Shown one piece after another: positions 9,723-47,500 of a DNA stretch of 47,500 nucleotides. Positions within the stretch are counted from its first letter, which is position 1. Each line of letters opens with the position of its first letter. The DNA is taken from NCBI GenBank assembly GCA_009760855.2, contig WPIO01000045.1, forward strand, positions 1,070,001 to 1,117,500. The letters run 5' to 3'. This stretch comes from Cristatella mucedo (lineage: Eukaryota; Bryozoa; Phylactolaemata; Cristatellidae). Under the pieces are notes generated by a model, which was not told the DNA's origin, made no database searches, and saw only the letters and a list, made by a program, of their open reading frames with translations. The position numbers and the translations under genes are program-made.

Positions 9723-11392
9723 CATTAGCCTCAGGTCTTGTCCCAGCACCTTTCAAAAAAGCTGTAGTCAGGCCACTTCTCAAGAACACGAGACCAAGAG
9801 AACTTTAGTAACTACCGCCCAGTCTCCCTTCTACCATTCCTATCAAAGACACTGGAACGGGTTGTGGCAGACCAGCTAAACTTGTATATCGAAACCTCAC
9901 ACCTTGCTAGTAAGTTTCAGTCTGGATTTAGAGCTAATCACTCCACAGAGTCAGCATTGCTTAGGGTATACAACGACCTACTTAGGAATGCAAAAATGAG
10001 TAGAGTGTCTCTGCTTGTTTTGCTCGATCTTTCGGAAGCTTTTGATACCATCGATCACAAAGTTCTTCTAGAGCGCCTCTCATCTCGCCCGGGCATTACT
10101 GGCACTGCTCTGCAGTGGTTCAGGTCCTATTTCAGTGAGAGACTCCAGAGTATTGACGTGAATGGACGAAGATCATCCGAGGAACCTCTGAAATATGGCG
10201 TCCCTGAGGGCTCCATGCTAGGTCCGGTTCTTTTCACGGTTTATACTCTCCCTCTTGCTGACGTGAATCCCAAGCACAATCTTGGCTTTCACTTCTATGC
10301 GGATGACTCTCAGTTGTACCTTTGCTTCGATCCCTCCCAGCCTTCGAGCACCTCAAATTCTCTCAACTCACTTGCTGCATGTATTGATGACATCCGCACG
10401 TGGATGGCAGCACATTTTCTAAAACTAAATGACGATAAAACTAACTTACTAGTTATGGGCAAACCCAGTGTGATTCAGAAATTGGAAAGGCTGAAACTCA
10501 AAATTGGCTCTGCCAGCATATCTCTAGTTGAATCAGCTCGAAATTTAGGTGTCATATTCGAAAGCGACCTGTCGTTAGACGACCATATCAGCTCCACAGT
10601 CAAATCTGCCTAATTTCAGCTTCATAACATTGCTATAATTCGGGCTTGTTTAGATAAGGATACCACGTCCAAATTGGAACATGCATTCGTGAAATCCCGT
10701 CTCGACTTCTGCAACTCACTGCTCGCTGGCCTACCAGCATAAGCGATCAGGCGATTGCAGCTGGTGCAAAACTCGGCAGCTAGGCTTGTCTGTCGTGAGC
10801 GTCGCAGTTGCCACATTACTCCACTTCTCGCCGACCTGCACTGGCTACCAGTCAAGCAACGGATTGACTTCAAGGTTTTGTCGCTCACTTTTAGGCCCCT
10901 TCATTCTATGGCTCCAGCCTATCTTTCAGATATACTACCCCATCAGGCCAAGCATCGTACCACCCGCTTTTCGGAATCCAACAGTCTACAAATACCTCGT
11001 ACAAACCTTAAATCCTTTGGAGACCGTGCATTTAGTTCGTATGCTCCCACAGCCTGGAACTCCCTCCCGACCTGCGTCAGAACATCCACCGACCTGACCA
11101 CATTTAAAAGGAACCTAAAAACACACCTATTTAGGACAGCATTTAGTGGGTCCCTGTGATTCGTCCTTGATGTGCTTATGCGTGCTGACACTGTGCATGC
11201 TGCCACTAACCACATTCGCATGCTGACCCTGTGCATGTCACCCCTAACCATATCCTTCATTTTGTTTGTTTTTCAAGCATGATTTTACTTAGTATTCACT
11301 TGCATTTCACTTTGCAGCAAATGTAAATCGCCTAGAGAGAGATTAAGTTCTCTGATGGCGCTTTATCAAGTGAATTATTATTATTATTATTA
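9723..11392 (+). mobile_element. CR1/L2-like LINE family A, 5'-truncated copy with RT domain
   Basis: The most complete LINE in the window. It contains most of the reverse-transcriptase domain (about 9745-10610), the C-terminal ORF2 region (about 10680-11158), a 3' UTR of about 180 bp and a 3' (ATT)n tail ending near 11392 in place of poly(A). Short microsatellite tails are characteristic of the CR1/L2 group. The endonuclease and any ORF1 are missing. Two in-frame TAA stops (10611-10613 and about 10740) inactivate it. Confidence 0.9.
9864..10613 (+). pseudogene. Non-LTR reverse transcriptase domain (broken ORF2)
   Basis: This 249-codon open stretch carries the ordered RT motifs of non-LTR retrotransposons. 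FRANHSTESALL is motif 1, LLVLLDLSEAFDTIDH is motif A with its catalytic Asp, and GVPEGSMLGPVLF is the motif B region. FHFYADDSQLY is the YADD catalytic centre, and LKLNDDKTNLLVMG is motif D. The catalytic aspartates are intact. Coding similarity continues past the stop at 10611 and resumes with [14 protein letters not shown], so the stop truncates the enzyme. The annotated ATG is internal; similarity extends upstream to about 9745. The clade is CR1/L2-like by overall pattern; a phylogeny would be needed to place it. Confidence 0.85.
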
Positions 11393-11409
11393 ATGACTTA
11401 TTAATGATG

Positions 11410-11735
11410 TTAGTTATGCATGGCAGCAGCAGATCATGCAACGTAATAGCAGGACAGTGGGAATAGGGTCCAGAGGACTAGTTGTCTTCGTTGATTGAGA
11501 TATGCACTTCAGGACGAGGTCACTAGTGACCTGCTTAAATGTAGACACTGAGGTGCAGCCAGGAATCGGGAAACAGCAGTCTAGTGGGGATGTTATCGCA
11601 GGGATGAATTCCCTGATCTTATCTATCTTCTGCACACAGAATCGAGAGAAGCGATCGGCTAGATCATCACAAGGATCATAAGGTAAGCTGTACAAGCATG
11701 CTAAATCACACAGTAAGACACCCAGGGCCACTAGT
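11410..11735 (-). pseudogene. LINE ORF2 fragment upstream of the RT domain
   Basis: The minus-strand frame includes DLADRFSRFCVQKIDKIREF and TSPLDPIPTVLL, typical of the spacer between endonuclease and RT in CR1/L2-like LINEs. It is a different segment of the element from the neighbouring copies and runs opposite to the forward LINE that ends just upstream. It stops abruptly at both sides. Confidence 0.6.
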
Positions 11736-11799
11736 CAGTAGGACCTCTGGCTAGTAGCATGCGCTGAATTATGCGCCGATACGAAGCAAACAGTAACAA

Positions 11800-12480
11800 A
11801 AGAGACAAGTTCACTGAACTAAGGGAAAGCTTAGCGGATGAAAATCGTCTTTAGCAAAGACCTAAATGATGCAAAGTCATTGCAAGCACTGACCGCAGAT
11901 GCGAGTTCGAGACCTTCGGTGCATCCAAGCTGAAGGCACACTCACCAGAGTATTTCTACTTAGTCCAGGGGATGGCAAGACGACAGGAAATCGAGGATCC
12001 GGTGGTGGGAATGCACACTGGAGGACCCAAGTCGTATACGAGGGCTGATACAATGGACCTTAACGTCAGACAGGGTCTAAAGGCGATTCTATATGGCTTC
12101 TAGGTAGCTCAGACTGGAGTGGTGTGATGCCGCTTAGGCTGTGAGTGCGCTATACAAAACTCTCCTGCGTAACACCCACATGGTCTTTATGACTTTGTGG
12201 AGTTACTGACGGAGTTACATTACATTACATATGGCAGCTAAGCCACTGACGACAGATCGAACGAGCTACTGAGTTTTCCACCATTTGCAGACGACTAAAG
12301 GCACAGGCCAGGAGTCCTGAATAAAGGAAATTGCAGAAATCTAGATGTGATGTTACAAAAGTGTGACCTGGTCTGACCGTCGTATTCTAGTATAACCAGG
12401 CTCTAATTTAGGCGCTGCTCCTTAGTTGAAATTAGGCAGACTTGATAGTGGAGGCAATGTGCTAACCCAATGACAAGTCG
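11800..12480 (-). mobile_element. Diverged LINE ORF2 C-terminal fragment, interrupted
   Basis: Two minus-strand blocks belong together. About 12236-12480 encodes a decayed version of the DFCNFLYSG..RLQMVENSVARS region. About 11800-12110 encodes the later SACNDFASFRSLLKT region near the ORF end. Between them lies a forward-oriented LINE family B tail. Frames are broken. The divergence from family A copies suggests an older or different subfamily. Confidence 0.55.
12115..12232 (+). mobile_element. LINE family B 3' tail (nested)
   Basis: Nearly identical to 34987-35088 and 39999-40105: CCGCTTAGGCTGTGAGTGCG, AAAACTCTCCTGCGTAACAC, CATGGTCTTTATGACTTTGT, then an ACATT-repeat tail. It interrupts the minus-strand LINE fragment around it, so it is the younger insertion. 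Confidence 0.8.
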
Positions 12481-13619
12481 ATTTGAAATAGCATGCCCAG
12501 ATCATCACAACACAGCTTTACCTCAGCTGGCTCAGCCAGGTCAAGGTCGACGCTCGATCCTTAGCTTTAATCGCTCAGCCGGAAGGAAAGGACGCAGAGT
12601 GATGCAAGTGACAGACAGCAGAAGACGACAAAACGGTCGTACGACATGCTGCTTTTTAATGACACGAATTTACGGTACAGCGGTAAATAAAATACAACAT
12701 AAATTGCCAGTTGCATGACAAAGTGTGATTGGTCTCATAAAGAATCGCCGTTCATCCTAGGTCTCACAGAAACGTCAGTGATAGAGCAGCATGCTACGTC
12801 TTGCATAGGAAATATCACGTAAGAAGTGTCTGCAACCAGCGCCGTGTGTATCACAAGCAGCTAATCTGCTAAACACGGTAAAACGCCTGCGAGTCCTTAC
12901 ACATTCCGATACCGCAATAATGTGGCCGGCCAAAAGTGCTCTCACAAGTACTGTGCAATTGGTTGCTCGATGACACTCTTGCAAAGGCAAAAGGGCAGTG
13001 GTAGCAACTGACAAAAAAATGAATGACTCGCCAGTCAGGTCCATTTTGCTGAACAAAAAAAAGCAACATGGGACATGGGTGCATCTGCACATAAAATCGT
13101 CAAGCGTCGGCAGCATAATCAGTTTTCTGGTCAGCACCTTAGGCGTTGCATCACGGCCAACGACGACTAATCCTACAAGGCTGCAAGGCAGCGCACCACG
13201 GCGGGCGGTCCTTCACATTACATCCTGCTTTCAGCATGGAAACACGAAGGAGACAACTCGAAGCAGCACCAGCCCAAAGCACGCCGATCAGGAGGGACAG
13301 CACGATGGGATGGGCAAGGTAGCGCAAATAATTAAATTGACGAGTGTTGAGAATATTGCACTAGTGCCTTAGCTGCAGATTGCTAATGCACCAGTACCTC
13401 AACTGCCGAAGCGCTTGTGCAATCGTGCGATCACCGGACAATCCGATCGCTGAAGCACTCAACCCTTCACTAGTAAGTAGTACCCTGCAAACACTCCACG
13501 AGAGTTTGTGAAACGGTGAAGCCACTGCACCACATACCGCCTCAATGCCTGAGAAATTAACGAGAAGTGCTCCATGCACTGTCCTAGGTATGACGTGGTC
13601 CGGAGACAAATAGGCCGCA
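12481..13619. other. 3' flank of the intersectin gene; probable 3' UTR region
   Basis: No recognised coding region. The intersectin stop codon is at 13620-13622, so this interval (minus strand) should include its 3' UTR. Minus-strand ATTAAA hexamers occur at about 12654-12659 and 12562-12567 and could be poly(A) signals, but I cannot tell which, if any, is used. Open frames on both strands here have no recognisable domains. Confidence 0.35.
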
Positions 13620-46820
<33,201 letters not shown>

Positions 46821-47500
46821 CTGTCGTGATAAAAAAAAAAAGAGAGCGACTACTGGTCAGTGCACGCGCTCGGCCTTTGGCTGCTTGGGGGCAGGGTGGA
46901 TCAGATTGGATCATAAGTGCTCGAGCTCGCTGGCATGCGGCCCTGGGATCTCTGCAGGGAATGCCCGGCCAATTAGGCACGGAGTGCCCGGGCATGTCGG
47001 TATGCCGCTCTCGTGCTGCAAATCTGCCTGGCTTACAGCAGTTGATCTCCCTCTGGACAGGGCCTGCGTCGATTGCACAAGGCCAAGAGCCATCAAGCAC
47101 GGGCAAGGGAACAGCAAGCGCACAGAAGCAATCGTCCACGTACATGGCTCACGGTCATGTCGGGAGGAGACAATCGACCATCCACAGCAAAGCGATGGCA
47201 TGCGCAAAGCGATCGCACGAGAGCCAATCCGAGGAGGCTAGCTCACAGCAAACGCTTGCGAACTCGGCCAAACCAACCGAACACGCTTCGTCGGAAGCAG
47301 GGCAAGAACCGAATTACAATTCTCGAGCTGAGATGGCAGGATAGTGGGAAGAAAAAGCGCTGCTAATCAGAGACCGCGAGTGCGTACGTGGCAAGGAAGC
47401 AAACTGTTGGCATCACTGCTGCAGCATTTCCTTAAAGCATTCGTTTCAGTGAAGATACACAATGATAACCGATAGAAATACTCCTGATCTAAAAATTAAG
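46821..47500. other. Upstream intron of the intersectin gene
   Basis: No further exon recognised. The EH-domain exons expected upstream are not visible, so they should lie beyond the window edge. Confidence 0.45.

Noticed and set aside
9864-10613. Functional reverse transcriptase gene
   Set aside because: RT motifs are intact, but the ORF is cut by stops at 10611 and about 10740 and lacks the endonuclease.
9002-11159. Head-to-head LINEs as a twin-priming product
   Set aside because: Twin priming inverts the 5' part without duplicating the 3' half. Here the 3' half is present twice.
12775-13372. Open frames of about 120 codons on both strands downstream of the stop
   Set aside because: No recognisable domain, and no splice or phase relation to intersectin. 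Probably 3' UTR or flank.

Overview
The window is animal nuclear DNA and is organised around one large, intron-rich gene read from the minus strand, an intersectin (ITSN) orthologue. Joining 25 exons between 46820 and 13620 gives one open reading frame of about 1,270 codons plus a stop. Every junction is compatible in phase. In order it encodes a coiled coil, a low-complexity Ala/Gly/Ser linker, five SH3 domains (A to E), a RhoGEF (DH) domain, a PH domain and a C2 domain. This is the long (ITSN-L) architecture. The N-terminal EH domains are not in the window and should lie beyond base 47500. I cannot name the species. The gene content, short GT-AG exons, CR1/L2-like LINEs, tRNA-derived SINEs and a FLYWCH/MULE transposon point to an invertebrate with a repeat-rich genome.

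Layout: 1-13600 is repeat territory downstream of the gene. It holds a near-perfect 197-bp palindrome (631-827), LINE tails, SINEs and long AT and GA microsatellites. It also holds a 1.15-kb element with terminal inverted repeats that contains a degenerate CCCTAAA (telomere-like) array (3247-4399), a decayed FLYWCH/MULE DNA transposon with its own inverted repeats (about 5117-7165), and a nest of LINE copies in both orientations (8135-12480). Bases 13620-24640 carry the C2, PH and DH exons. The roughly 7.9-kb intron at 24641-32511 holds triplet-repeat-rich DNA, a decayed LINE, a SINE and a (TG)n tract inside an inverted repeat. Bases 32512-37812 carry SH3E to SH3B, 37828-43519 is a LINE-filled intron, and 43520-46820 carries SH3A, the linker and the coiled coil.

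The predicted protein would be an endocytic scaffold: SH3 domains binding proline-rich partners (dynamin, synaptojanin, N-WASP in known intersectins) joined to a Cdc42-type exchange factor and a membrane-binding C2. The C2 shows a full set of canonical calcium-ligand aspartates, which is the most interesting protein-level observation. All other coding sequence I recognise belongs to transposable elements and is broken.
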